Shown one piece after another: positions 1-7,339 of a stretch of DNA of 10,388 nt (position 1 is its first letter; each line of letters begins with the position of its first letter). A model generated the notes under the pieces. That model worked only from the letters and a program-made list of their open reading frames with translations, searched no databases and had not been told where the DNA came from. The translations under genes and the position numbers were made by a program. Where the stretch lies: contig CAJVPP010003958.1 in assembly GCA_910592005.1 (NCBI GenBank), positions 1-10,388 of the forward strand. The letters are read 5' to 3'. Origin of the DNA: Funneliformis mosseae. Taxonomy: Eukaryota > Glomeromycota > Glomeromycetes > Glomerales > Glomeraceae.

Positions 1-71
1 TATCCCTTATTATGATTTTAATATAGTTTCGTCTAAGTTTCGACTGTTATTAAGGGGTTTCGTCCCTCATC

Positions 72-100
72 TATAATCTAAATACTATATTATAATCTAA
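72..100 (-). repeat. Inverted copies of the 19-bp repeat
   Basis: TATAATCTAAATA at 72-84 and TATAATCTAA at 91-100 are the reverse complement of the units at 229-304 and keep the same 19-base spacing. Around them, 1-70 holds three TTTCG words (28, 37 and 58) but no gene. 101-228 is plain AT-rich sequence in which I see nothing else. Confidence 0.6.
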
Positions 101-228
101 TAGTTATAATTTAATTACTATGCTTTAATCTGAATACATAATTTAATTATAGTTTTTAACTTACCCTCTTTATTTAATATTATTTTTATTCATATTCTAG
201 TTATATATTTAAACCTTTTTTGAGATAG

Positions 229-304
229 TATTTAGATTATAGTGTGATATTTAGATTATATTGTAATATTTAGATTATAATATAGTATTTAGATTATAGT
301 ATTA
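229..304 (+). repeat. 19-bp tandem repeat, four copies
   Basis: TATTTAGATTATA starts at 229, 248, 267 and 286, exactly 19 bases apart, followed each time by a variable 6-base spacer (GTGTGA, TTGTAA, ATATAG, GTATTA). Inverted copies of the same core occur at 72-84 and 91-100, again 19 bases apart. The two sets could pair into a large foldback around about 130 bases of AT-rich sequence. It lies just beyond the 3' end of the hAT relic, so it may be a subterminal repeat of that element. Confidence 0.75.
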
Positions 305-324
305 TAGTATAACTTAATCTAAAC

Positions 325-368
325 AGAATACTACACTTCAATATAATTATATTAAAGTGTAATATTCT
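325..368. repeat. Near-perfect 21-bp inverted repeat (hairpin)
   Basis: Two 21-base arms, 325-345 and 348-368, separated by two bases, are complementary except at two positions. At both, the left arm has C where A in the right arm would need T. This would be explained by C-to-T change on the opposite strand of an originally perfect palindrome. It lies at the very end of the hAT relic's coding similarity and could belong to the element's 3' region. Confidence 0.7.
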
Positions 369-939
369 ACTATATCAATAGCAGGATAAATAATATTATT
401 TATTATATTTTCTGAATAATTATTAATATTAGTTAATTTTCTTTCTTTAATATATCTGTTTAATCTTAAAAATATTTACTAAATTGATTTTTCGCATTTA
501 TTTAATCATATTTATCATCTGAATCTGAATCAATTTCTATTAAACTTTCATTATTTTTTTATTGAATCAATATTAATATTAGTAATATTAATATTAATAT
601 CTGATATGATAAAATCAGATATAATATTATTAGAATTAAGATAATGAGAATATATAATATCAGCTTTTAATTTATTTATTATAAAAGCTTTAAATGATTA
701 TAATAAAAAAAATAATTTAATATTTATTAAATTGATTAATATATATAAATCAAAATTAATACATTTTAATTGATTATATCTATTTATTTATAAAAATTTC
801 ATATAACTCTAAAGTTTTTATACAAAAGCTGCATTACATATATACTAAAAATTCTACAAATAATAAAACTTAATTTATTTGTAGAAAATCCAATATAATA
901 CTAATAATTCCAAATATCATCATTAAATTGTTTATATGT
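358..939 (-). pseudogene. hAT transposase relic, C-terminal dimerization domain and acidic tail
   Basis: Last coding block of the decayed transposase. The minus strand gives YKQFNDDIWNY at 937-905, then STNKLSFIICRIFSI at about 885-841, then a CNAAFV segment at about 837-820 and KL-stop-SYMKFL at 817-790. This is the pattern of the hAT C-terminal dimerization domain (…LALRIFGICVNAASxERLWSxMGFLHTKRRN), with the Trp codon now TAG at 809-811 and two small frameshifts. A tail follows with NESLIEIDSDSDDKYD at 552-505, an acidic stretch common in this group, and then a YPAIDI segment at about 390-373. The dimerization domain normally pairs transposase subunits. The exact 3' end is uncertain and the gene is dead. 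Confidence 0.7.
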
Positions 940-1772
940 TGTGATTGGTAAAATTTTAGATAGATTTAATTGATAGAATATGAAGTTAATTTTATTGTTA
1001 TGTAGATCTTTTATAAAGAACATTTTGTCCATTTTATTGCTATTGATCAATTATGCAAATCTTTAGATGTTAATTTTATTACCTTTGATAATCACATACA
1101 GTAAATTATAGATGTCCATTTAGTTGCCTGCAGATCTGGTAATTTTATTGACACAGCAACTTTATTACCTAGCGAAATAGCAACTTTATTTCCTTTGATA
1201 TATTTAGTTTAGTTTATTTTATTATTTATTCAATATGTATAAATATTTCTGTATTTTCTTTGAGTCTCAACACTGATGAGATACTAATCTTTTAAGTACC
1301 AAACTTATATTATATTAATAAAGGAGTATAATTAATCAAGTATAAAACTTATCCTTTATAAATCCTTAAAACTGTTATAATTATCTGTGACCTTTTGCAT
1401 TTGTGCAATTCCTTTAATTATTATTAGTGAACTTATTATAAATATTGTATTAATTTGCTATATTGATTTGGAGTTTCTAAAGCGTAATCTCTGAAATATC
1501 TTTAAGTTATCTTTGTGTTTATTTTGTGTTTGTCTCATTTGTTTATATTGAGAATAATTTTTTAACGTTATTGTGAATCCTCACCAGTGATTTGTTGAGT
1601 AATTGTCTTAGTTTTATTTACCCTTTTGAGATTTTATTTGAAGTTATAAAACTAACATAACAATATATTAATATTAAATAGATATTTATTTAAATAAAAA
1701 TTATCAAATTCTTGAATAATATATTTTGGTTTTTTTTTAATTATATATGATAATAATATGTAAATCACTTAC
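940..1772 (-). repeat. Intron-like repeat, copy A, interrupting the hAT relic
   Basis: Homologue of the repeat at 2669-3578. Clear similarity covers 947-1660, beginning GGTAAAATTTTAGATAG and ending around TTAGTTTTATTTACCCTTTTGAGATTT. On the coding (minus) strand GTAAGT lies at 1772-1767. The other end reads AAAATTTTACCAATCACAA, where the final AA could be a decayed AG. Dimerization-domain coding resumes just after it. The length of about 833 bp agrees with copy B once its MITE is removed (about 776 bp). Copy A keeps more C and G than copy B. No coding frame is evident. The outer 100 bases (1660-1772) cannot be aligned with confidence, so this boundary depends on the donor motif. Confidence 0.5.
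985..1200. repeat. 42-bp periodic motif array inside the intron-like repeat
   Basis: A motif of the form GTYAATTTTATTRCC recurs with starts at 985, 1027, 1069, 1114, 1139, 1156 and 1180. The main spacing is 42, 42, 45 and 42 bases, with the fourth interval split 25+17. The same series is recognisable in copy B at about 2717-3055, interrupted by the MITE. The second and third units also share TTGAT-AAT and AGATGT blocks. This suggests the repeat family itself grew from tandem units. Confidence 0.55.
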
Positions 1773-2668
1773 TAAATTTTAAATAATTAAATTAGATATT
1801 ATATTATTAAAACATTTTATTTTATATTTTAAATATAATAAATAAGATAATATAAGAAGTAGTTATTTCTATTCTTTTCAATATTATTTAATTCTATGTA
1901 ATAAGTTTAGTATTAGAATAATTTAACTAAAATTGATATAAATATCTTAAACCATATATTACTTGAAATAAGTATATTTTATAAGATTATAAAACATTAA
2001 GTATTTTATAATAAGAATTAAAAATATTAATAAGTAATATAAGATTTTTTTAAAAGTTATTAAAATTAAATATTTCAAATATAATACATAAAATAATTAA
2101 AACTTTTCTTATTTATGATGAATTTCTATAATAGGTAGTTTATATTTAATAGCCAATATTTAAATAATAAATTTTTTTTTAAAAAATAAAAAATGCAATA
2201 ATTATTATTTATTTGTAATATTTGTTAAGTTTTTAAAAGACTTAAATATATTTTATAAATACTATTCTATCTCATTTTATTTGAAACAATTGGGATCTTT
2301 GCAATAAAAAGGAAAGAAACTCTAAAAAAATTAAAATTTTAGTTTATAAGCCAAAAATGTTCTAAATACTATAATTTGTTCAGATTTATTATTAACTCAT
2401 TTTTTATTTTTTTTTGAGTTTCCTCCCTTTCTATTGCAAAAGCCTCAATTGATGTTATATATTTTTTATAAATTTCATATTGTATTTTTTCTTAATTGTC
2501 TAATAAAAATTCATTGTTTGAATTTTGAAAGTATATTGTAAATTTATTAGCATGATCAACATTAACCTTAAATTCTATAAATTTTTGAAAATTTTACTTA
2601 CACAGATTAATTTAATATGTAAAACATGATAAAAATACAACTAATCTTATTAAAATTCTTAATCTTCA
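1773..2668 (-). pseudogene. hAT transposase relic, central part
   Basis: Second coding block of the same decayed transposase, in the right order and on the same strand. It opens with RLRI at 2668-2650, then VFLSCFTY-stop-INLC at 2638-2600, which matches the hAT pattern VFLPCFAHQINLC with CAA turned to TAA. FKVNVDHANKF and YFQNSNNEF follow at 2579-2514, then EKIQYEIYKKYITSI near 2498-2454. After a foldback insertion, a stop-DRIVF segment at 2274-2257 fits the family's RWDSIVF motif, with the Trp codon now TGA at 2272-2274. From about 2240 to 1773 the reading is too degraded to name. The block spans about 300 codons, close to the distance expected between the CFAHQ motif and the dimerization domain. 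It ends at a GTAAGT donor at 1772-1767. Non-functional. Confidence 0.65.
2287..2451. mobile_element. Foldback / MITE-like inverted repeat in the hAT relic
   Basis: Arms of about 43 bases at 2287-2330 and 2409-2451 are inverted copies of each other. Both read CAATTG, then TTTGCAATA, then AAAGG, then GAAACTC and a run of A when oriented alike. They differ mainly by G/A changes, with the left arm more A-rich. About 78 bases lie between them. The element interrupts the transposase relic between its KYITSI segment and its RWDS-like segment, so it looks like an insertion. No clear target duplication was seen. Both arms translate by chance into similar Lys/Glu-rich peptides on opposite strands, an outcome of the inverted repeat. 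Confidence 0.6.
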
Positions 2669-3578
2669 CTATATCAGGTAAAATTTTAGATAGATTTAAT
2701 TGATAAATTAGAAAGTCAATTTTATTGTTATATATAAAAATAGTTTTCATTATTATTTTCAAATTTTAATTGAATTATAACTTAATTGTGTTATAAAAAA
2801 ATTTAATTACGTCATAAATTATAAATTAATTGCATTATTTCTTTTAATTGCGGTAACCATTTTTATTTATATAGATCTTTAAAAAGATTATTTTGTTTAT
2901 TTTATTGCCATCGATCATTATGTAAATTTTTAGATGTCAATTTAGTTACCTTTGATAATTATGTAGATTATAGATATCTATTTAGTTATTGCAGATCTGT
3001 TAATTTTATTGACATAGTAATTTTATTACCTAGTAAACTGGCAACTTTATTTCCTTTAATATATTTAGTTTGGTTTATTTTATTAATTATTCAATATGTA
3101 TAAATATCTTTATATTTTCTTTGAGTTTTAGCACTAATGAGATGTTAATCTTTTAGATATTGAACTTATATATTATATTAATAAAAGAGTATAATTAATT
3201 AATTATAAAACTTATTCTTTGCAAATCCTTTGAAAATATTATAAATTATTTGTAACTTTTTATATTTATGTAATCCCTTTAATGATTATTAGTAAATTTA
3301 TTATATGATATTATATTGATTTACTATATTGACAAAGTCTTTAAAGGACAATCTCTGAAATATCTTTGAGTTATTTTTGTATTTATCTTATGTCTTTTTA
3401 TATTAAGAATAATCTTTAATATTATTATAATTTTTACTTGTAATTTCTCGAGTAATTGTCTTAGTTTTATTTATCCTTTTAAGATTTTAATTAAAGCTAA
3501 AAAACTATTGTAATATAAATTAGAATTTTAATATTTAAAATAAATTAAAAAAATAAATTAATAAATTAATAAACTTAC
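2669..3578 (-). repeat. Intron-like repeat, copy B, interrupting the hAT relic
   Basis: A block that shares about 700 bp of clear, same-orientation similarity with 947-1660. The matching part is 2677-3512, with one extra insert at 2735-2868. On the coding (minus) strand it starts AG|GTAAGT, a consensus splice donor directly after the transposase TATR motif (donor G at 3578), and ends ACCTGATATAG at 2669-2680, an acceptable acceptor. Coding similarity resumes at 2668 with RLRI, exactly what should follow. In today's sequence the spliced frame is off by one base, which could be decay. No protein-coding content is seen inside. On the plus strand the shared part begins GGTAAAATTTTAGATAG and contains a run of short repeated motifs. 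A solo LTR or another transposon is an alternative, but no TG...CA ends, primer site or purine tract was found. Confidence 0.6.
2735..2868. mobile_element. Small MITE-like insertion inside repeat copy B
   Basis: Comparison with copy A shows about 134 extra bases here: copy A runs TTGTTATGTAGATC without a break, while copy B has TTGTTATA, the insert, then TATAGATC. The insert's ends are short imperfect inverted repeats, TAAAAATAGTT at the left and the complement of AACCATTTTTA at the right, flanked on both sides by TATA, consistent with a TA or TATA target duplication. It has no coding capacity. It must be younger than the split between the two repeat copies. Confidence 0.55.
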
Positions 3579-4420
3579 CTAGTTGCTGTATATGCTATTG
3601 TATTATCAGTAATAATAGCATAAATAATAATTTTTTTTTTCTTTAATTTAGTAAGTATTGATTCAATTTTTTACATTACTTTAATATGATTTTTATATTT
3701 TACACTAATATTAATAGCTTTTCAAATATAAGGTTTGCTTTCTGAAGTTATTAAACTGCTTATAATAGTAGTTTATTTTTAACATTAGTTTATCTATCAA
3801 AAGTTATAATTACGTCTACTTGATCTTTTATAAGAGTAATATTTATAATATCATTAGCTTTTTTACAGTTTAAATTAAAATCTCTTTTCTAAATTCATAA
3901 TGATTAGGTAATTTTATAAGAGAATTTAAAAAGTTAAATAACTCTTTAGCTTTAGATTTTTAACCCATAATAATGCCAATTAAGATGAAATAGTAAGTCT
4001 AAGTAATAATATATTAAACTTTCCTAAATCCTCTTTAAATAAAGGTTGAATAATGAAATTATCCATAGAATTATAAGATAATCAGACAATTACTTTGTAA
4101 GAAGATATTACAAAATTATTGTGAAATATTTATAATTAACAAAAAATTATTATCAATAAATATGATATAAAAATATAAATATAACTAATACTATATATCT
4201 AATCTTTTATTTAGAATTATTAAAGTTGATAAATTGTTATCTTCTAGCAATTTAATATTTCTTCTCATACTTTTGCAGTTATTTGGTAACAAAATGTAAA
4301 TATTTCTTTAAATGAAGAATTATTCTATTTTTCTTATTTGAAAAACATTTCTTTTTTTCCTAATTCTTTAATATATAATTTACAATATGTCTTAAAATTA
4401 GTATTGTTAAGTTTAATTGC
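3579..4420 (-). pseudogene. hAT transposase relic, N-terminal part (finger and first catalytic Asp)
   Basis: First coding block of a decayed hAT-family DNA transposase, which in living copies binds element ends and cuts and joins DNA in the nucleus. Reading the minus strand with frame changes, a BED-like finger can be seen: TYCKLYIKELGKKEM near 4390-4345, where the second Cys of CxxC reads Tyr (TGT to TAT), then FCYQITAKV near 4294-4266. SMDNFIIQPLFKEDLGKF follows near 4070-4020, then DVIITFDR-stop-TNVKN near 3819-3775. That last motif is the hAT FDGWTNVKN with the first catalytic Asp at 3796-3798 and a stop in place of Trp. PYI-stop-KAINIS comes next, and the block ends with AIITDNTIAYTATR at 3579-3620. 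At least two frameshifts and many stops make it non-functional. The next motif is found only after a 0.9-kb repeat. The family call rests on recalled motif order; I am confident of hAT and less so of the exact 5' end. Confidence 0.75.
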
Positions 4421-4572
4421 AGATCTAATAATCTGCTGAGTTAATATAAAAGAAAGTGACATTCTGAAATATTCCTAAAAACTTAAGACATTTAAAGATG
4501 CATTATTTTAAAAGAAATTAATGAATTTACTAGATTTCATGTAATTGTAAATTTGAAATCTCTTTTTTTATG
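4421..4572. other. Upstream flank of the hAT relic, no gene seen
   Basis: This stretch lies before the first recognisable codons of the transposase relic. It should hold that element's 5' end, but no terminal inverted repeat matching the far side (1-350) could be found by eye, and no promoter motif stands out. Confidence 0.3.
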
Positions 4573-5065
4573 TTCAGCATATAGATAAAAAATATTTCTT
4601 TTTTTAAAAAAAATTCAGAATTCAGTGTAGTGAATAAAAAATATTTCTTTTTTTAAAAAAAATTCAGAATTCTACATGATGGATGAAAAATTCTTTTTTT
4701 TTTTAAAAAAAAAATTCTTTAGGATTTGGCATAGTAAACAAAAATATTTTATTTTAAAATAAAAAATTCAAAATTTGGTACGTTAGATAAAAAATTCATT
4801 TTTTATTTTTTAGATTTTGGCGTGGTGGATAAAAAGTTTGTTTTTATTATGTATTTTTTAGATTTTAGCGTAACTGATAAGAATATTTATATATATTTTT
4901 ATAATTCTTTAGTGGAACTTCAAGTAAGATTTTTTTTAATATATTTAGATTTCAGTATGGTAAAGATATGTATATTCTTTTTTATATGTTTCTTAAGTTT
5001 CAGCATGAAAAACTTTAGAAATTTAAAATAATAAATTTTTTTTTATTAATTATTAGAGGTGAAGA
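4573..5065 (+). repeat. Degenerate minisatellite, about 48-bp period, 10-11 units
   Basis: Units built as TTYRGYRTRGTGGATAAAAA plus a T-rich and A-rich tract begin near 4573, 4621, 4670, 4725, 4774, 4816, 4864, 4908, 4950, 4998 and 5049. Spacing is 42-55 bases, most often 48. The first two units are nearly identical over the TTTCTTTTTTTAAAAAAAATTCAGAA part; later units drift. The reading frame open at 4822-5031 is a by-product: 48 bases is 16 codons, so it repeats LDFS-type words. I do not regard it as a gene. Similarity of the first two units suggests recent slippage or unequal exchange at the left end. Confidence 0.8.
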
Positions 5066-5487
5066 TAAAAAACTTTAATATATGTATAAAATAATTTTAT
5101 AAAAAATAAAAAAATGTCAGAGATACATAAAATATCTCAGATCATTTTTGAAATTAGGAGGATGTGTCTGCATGACAATTAACAATAATATATCAGATGC
5201 TAATAATGGATATAGGATGCAGATTACGTTCTATGCAAATTCACAGATATTGTTCGTATATAATATTGAATACTAGCTCATTGTACTTTTGTTCATACTT
5301 GTTTTGCTATTTTGAGCTTAAAAGCTGATGTCATGATTTTGATAAACAATAAGGTATAATTAAACTTGAATAGCACCAGTTTTGAGCTATGAAAAAATTC
5401 AAAAACAGATTTACTTGACATTGGATTACGAGCTTTTATAACTTTATTAAACGAGATTAATGTGAAATAATTCAAATATTTTTTAAT
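5066..5487. other. AT-rich gap with short open patches only
   Basis: No gene is recognised. On the plus strand a 34-codon frame runs from ATG at 5172 to TAG at 5274, beginning MTINNNISDANNGYR. On the minus strand 5475-5293 is open for 60 codons and begins MNYFTLISFNKVIKARNP. Neither resembles a family I know, neither has introns or neighbours that support it, and both are short enough to arise by chance in this composition. Base complexity is clearly higher here than in the hAT relic. Confidence 0.25.
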
Positions 5488-5534
5488 GGGATTTATTAAT
5501 TTACCCCACGCTATGATTGGCTGTTATAATTGAG

Positions 5535-5580
5535 ATTAGTTAGGGTTGGGGTTAGGTGTTAGGTGTTAGGTGATTTGTCA
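5535..5580 (+). repeat. Telomere-like TTAGGG/TTAGGTG run in the MITE core
   Basis: The element's inner part reads TTAGTTAGGGTTGGGGTTAGG, then GTGTTAGGTGTTAGGTG, a short array of TTAGGG and TTAGGTG words, immediately followed by GGTGATTTGTCACC, a 5-bp stem. It is flanked by the element's own inverted ends, so it is part of the MITE and not a chromosome end. Confidence 0.65.
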
Positions 5581-5642
5581 CCGACATGACACTGGTGATG
5601 TTACAATTTTTATTAGGACTTAGCATTTTTTCGGTGGGTGAT

Positions 5643-5669
5643 GCTTATTTGTCACGTTATGGAATAAGC
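5643..5669. repeat. Internal hairpin of the MITE
   Basis: GCTTATT and AATAAGC pair around TTGTCACGTTATGG-type sequence in the right half of the element. This is a secondary fold inside the larger inverted repeat. Confidence 0.45.
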
Positions 5670-5906
5670 ATAATCAATTATACCAGCCAATCATAGCGTG
5701 GGGGTAAATTAGTAGACCCGCAATTATGTTATTGATGATGATGCAAGACCGATGTTCCATAAATTTCTATGCAAGGATGAGAATTTTTCGTAGCCACTTT
5801 GCTCAATTATAAATATCGTATCAAAAATTTTTTCTATTTTCACAAAAATTTTCTACATAGCCAAAATTATTGCAAATTTTTAAAACTTCATTTTTTTTTT
5901 TTTAAA

Positions 5907-6150
5907 ATGACTAGTAAACAAAAAAATCTCCTCCACCCGACGTCGTGCTTCTTCTCAAGGTAAGACAGGTAGATTTAAGAATGGTCCTAGACTGGGAGCT
6001 ACGATTATATGGAATGTGTGCTATCTTGTCCTAAGCTTGGAATATACACAACCCATGCTGTTTCCTAGAAGGAGTGTGATTTATTTGACCTTATTTAATG
6101 ACACTTATCGCCATTATTACGATTATTTTTCGGTGCTCGACAATCTTTAG
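5907..6150 (+). pseudogene. Possible broken gene start (Lys/Arg-rich N terminus), unknown
   Basis: After a T/A-rich leader, ATG at 5907 opens MTSKQKN. The +1 frame, joined through the seven-A run at 5920-5926, stays open from 5911 to TAG at 6148 and reads STRRRASSQGKTGRFKNGPR, then a hydrophobic patch. A single missing or extra A would link the start to this frame. Alternatively the first frame splices at AAG|GTAAGA (5957-5965). The reverse strand of 6095-6150 belongs to a gag relic, so the far part of this frame overlaps it in antisense and may be chance. I do not recognise the product. The leader and basic N terminus are the only gene-like signs. Confidence 0.25.
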
Positions 6151-6690
6151 AGAGATGTCCGGCCTTTCCGCAATTAAAACAGTTTCGTCCACCATTTCCA
6201 GATGAATTTGACTGCAGCATATTAACACTTTGCCCTTTCTCTACACGAAACTTTAGGTTCTCGTAATGTAAGTTCCTCTTGCTTAGAATTGATTATTATA
6301 GTTTCTATTATCCTGTATCAATATTTAGCCTTATGGAACATTGAATATTCAATACTTCCTTTTGTAATATTTGTTTTGTGTAAACTTGTTGTTTTAAATG
6401 TTGCTGTACACAAAATTGTCAATTCAGTTTTGATACGCCAACAAAATAATTTATAATAAAGCGTTTAAATCAATTTCGCTTTTCAATACTTCAATAAAAG
6501 CAATAATATAGGAACTTAATCTTTGAATAAAGTTTCTATCTTAGCAAACTTCCCATTTCATCAATTTTAATTTCATGATGTTGGATCAAAAATTTAGCCA
6601 TTTACTTTTTTTTTTCATCACGATTATCAATTTCCTGTCCTGTTACAAAGAGTAGGTATGCCATTGCTAATGTTACATGTGCCGAAATGT
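6095..6690 (-). pseudogene. Retrotransposon gag relic with CCHC zinc knuckle
   Basis: Minus-strand remains of a Gag protein, which packages retrotransposon RNA. The C-terminal part is open from about 6282 to TAA at 6097-6095. It contains CFNCGKAGHLSKDC at 6181-6140, a perfect CX2CX4HX4C knuckle, preceded by a Ser/Asn-rich linker (QSNSSGNGGRN) and followed by basic RAPKNNRNN. Upstream, pieces in changing frames fit a capsid tail: RLSSYIIAFIEVL near 6520-6485, a WRIKTELTI segment near 6440-6415 and SIEYSMFHKAKY near 6356-6320. Several frameshifts and stops separate them. Further up, GQEIDNRDEKKK near 6644-6605 could be part of it. No protease, reverse transcriptase or LTR is seen, and 5938-6094 downstream gives no recognisable continuation. 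A cellular CCHC protein is less likely. Confidence 0.7.
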
Positions 6691-7056
6691 AATTAATCAT
6701 CTAAACGGACGTCTGTGAAAATGTATACAGAATTTAACATAAAGTTTTCCGTGAGGATATAAATATGTCATTTAGTCGTATTATTTTGCAAGAACTGATA
6801 TATTAATTCCAGCCACTATTACAAATGTGGGAGCGGTTTTATATTAAGAAAAAAAAAGAATTATTTAAATAATCACAATAGTAACTGAAAAAAAATATGT
6901 TCTGGATTTTTCGACATTTATATCGTAAATTTAAAATAAATTTAAGGTCTATATTATATAAATTAAGATTTATTCAACTAAAAAGTAAATAAATTAAGCT
7001 CATTATTGTGCAATAATCACATGCTTATAACTACAATCTTTACAATTAATTTTTTA
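6691..7056. other. Gap between gag relic and tandem repeat, no gene seen
   Basis: The minus strand holds a short patch MINYISAHVTLAMAYLLF near 6700-6650, which might be more of the gag relic but cannot be named. The rest is AT-rich with runs of A and T. No RNA gene, inverted repeat or promoter signal was recognised. Confidence 0.3.
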
Positions 7057-7335
7057 TAAAAATGTTGTTTGCCTAATTAATTGAGAAATTTTTTTTTTAA
7101 TTATATCGATATATCGATAAAATATAGGTAAGCCTTTTTTTCATTTTGTTATTTTCAAGCTTTTCGATTGTATCGTTCTGTGTCGATTAAATATTAGGTA
7201 ACCTTTTATATTTTTGATTTTAATTTTTTTTTGATGATATTGGTTTGTTGCGTCAGTTAATGATAGGTAAATTCTTTTACTTTTTCTGAAGTTATTTTCA
7301 ATTTTATTAGTCCAACCCTGCTAATACCATTAAAT
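7057..7335 (+). repeat. Degenerate tandem repeat, about 70-bp period
   Basis: GGTAA marks at 7127, 7197 and 7266 are 70 and 69 bases apart. Each is preceded by a (T)CGAT/CAGTTAAT...ATA block and followed by a pyrimidine-rich stretch with CTTTT, TTTTGA and a GTT/ATT block. A less certain unit lies before them at 7057-7126. Units have diverged widely, so this is an old array. Each GGTAA resembles a splice donor, but no exon is attached. Confidence 0.55.
7104..7119. repeat. Perfect 16-bp palindrome TATCGATATATCGATA
   Basis: Two adjacent copies of the palindrome TATCGATA form a larger perfect palindrome at the end of the first 70-bp unit. Possible protein-binding site or chance; nothing nearby indicates a use. 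Confidence 0.6.
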
Positions 7336-7339
7336 TAGT

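Larger units (their letters stand above)
5488..5719. mobile_element. MITE with about 45-bp terminal inverted repeats
   Basis: The left end (5488-5532) and the reverse complement of the right end (about 5673-5719) match closely through TAATTTACCCC(C)ACGCTATGATTGGCTG and on to TATAATTGA, with only a few differences and one indel in the C run. The whole element is about 232 bp and non-coding. Outer bases GGG...CCC also pair. The target duplication is unclear; the palindromic TTAA/TA near the ends makes a TA duplication possible. The well-preserved ends suggest it is much younger than the hAT relic. Each end carries an AGCCAATCA box. Confidence 0.85.

Noticed and set aside
1267..1313. Hammerhead ribozyme core CTGATGAG with a possible stem II
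   Set aside because: The GAAA strand is not present after the stem (CAAAC in copy A, TGAAC in copy B), copy B has CTAATGAG, and no convincing stem III or cleavage-site strand was found.
947..3512. A single LTR retrotransposon with two LTRs and a 1-kb interior
   Set aside because: No TG...CA ends, no tRNA primer site after the first copy and no purine tract before the second. The interior encodes the middle of the hAT transposase in the right order and strand, so two separate insertions or introns fit better.
4822..5031. 69-codon plus-strand frame as a gene
   Set aside because: It lies wholly inside the 48-bp minisatellite and repeats its unit; low-complexity Phe/Ile-rich product.
5293..5475. 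60-codon minus-strand frame as a gene
   Set aside because: No motif, no supporting context, and a length plausible by chance; mentioned only in the gap entry.
5535..5580. True telomere or chromosome end
   Set aside because: The TTAGGG-like words are few, mixed with TTAGGTG, and enclosed by the inverted ends of a MITE.
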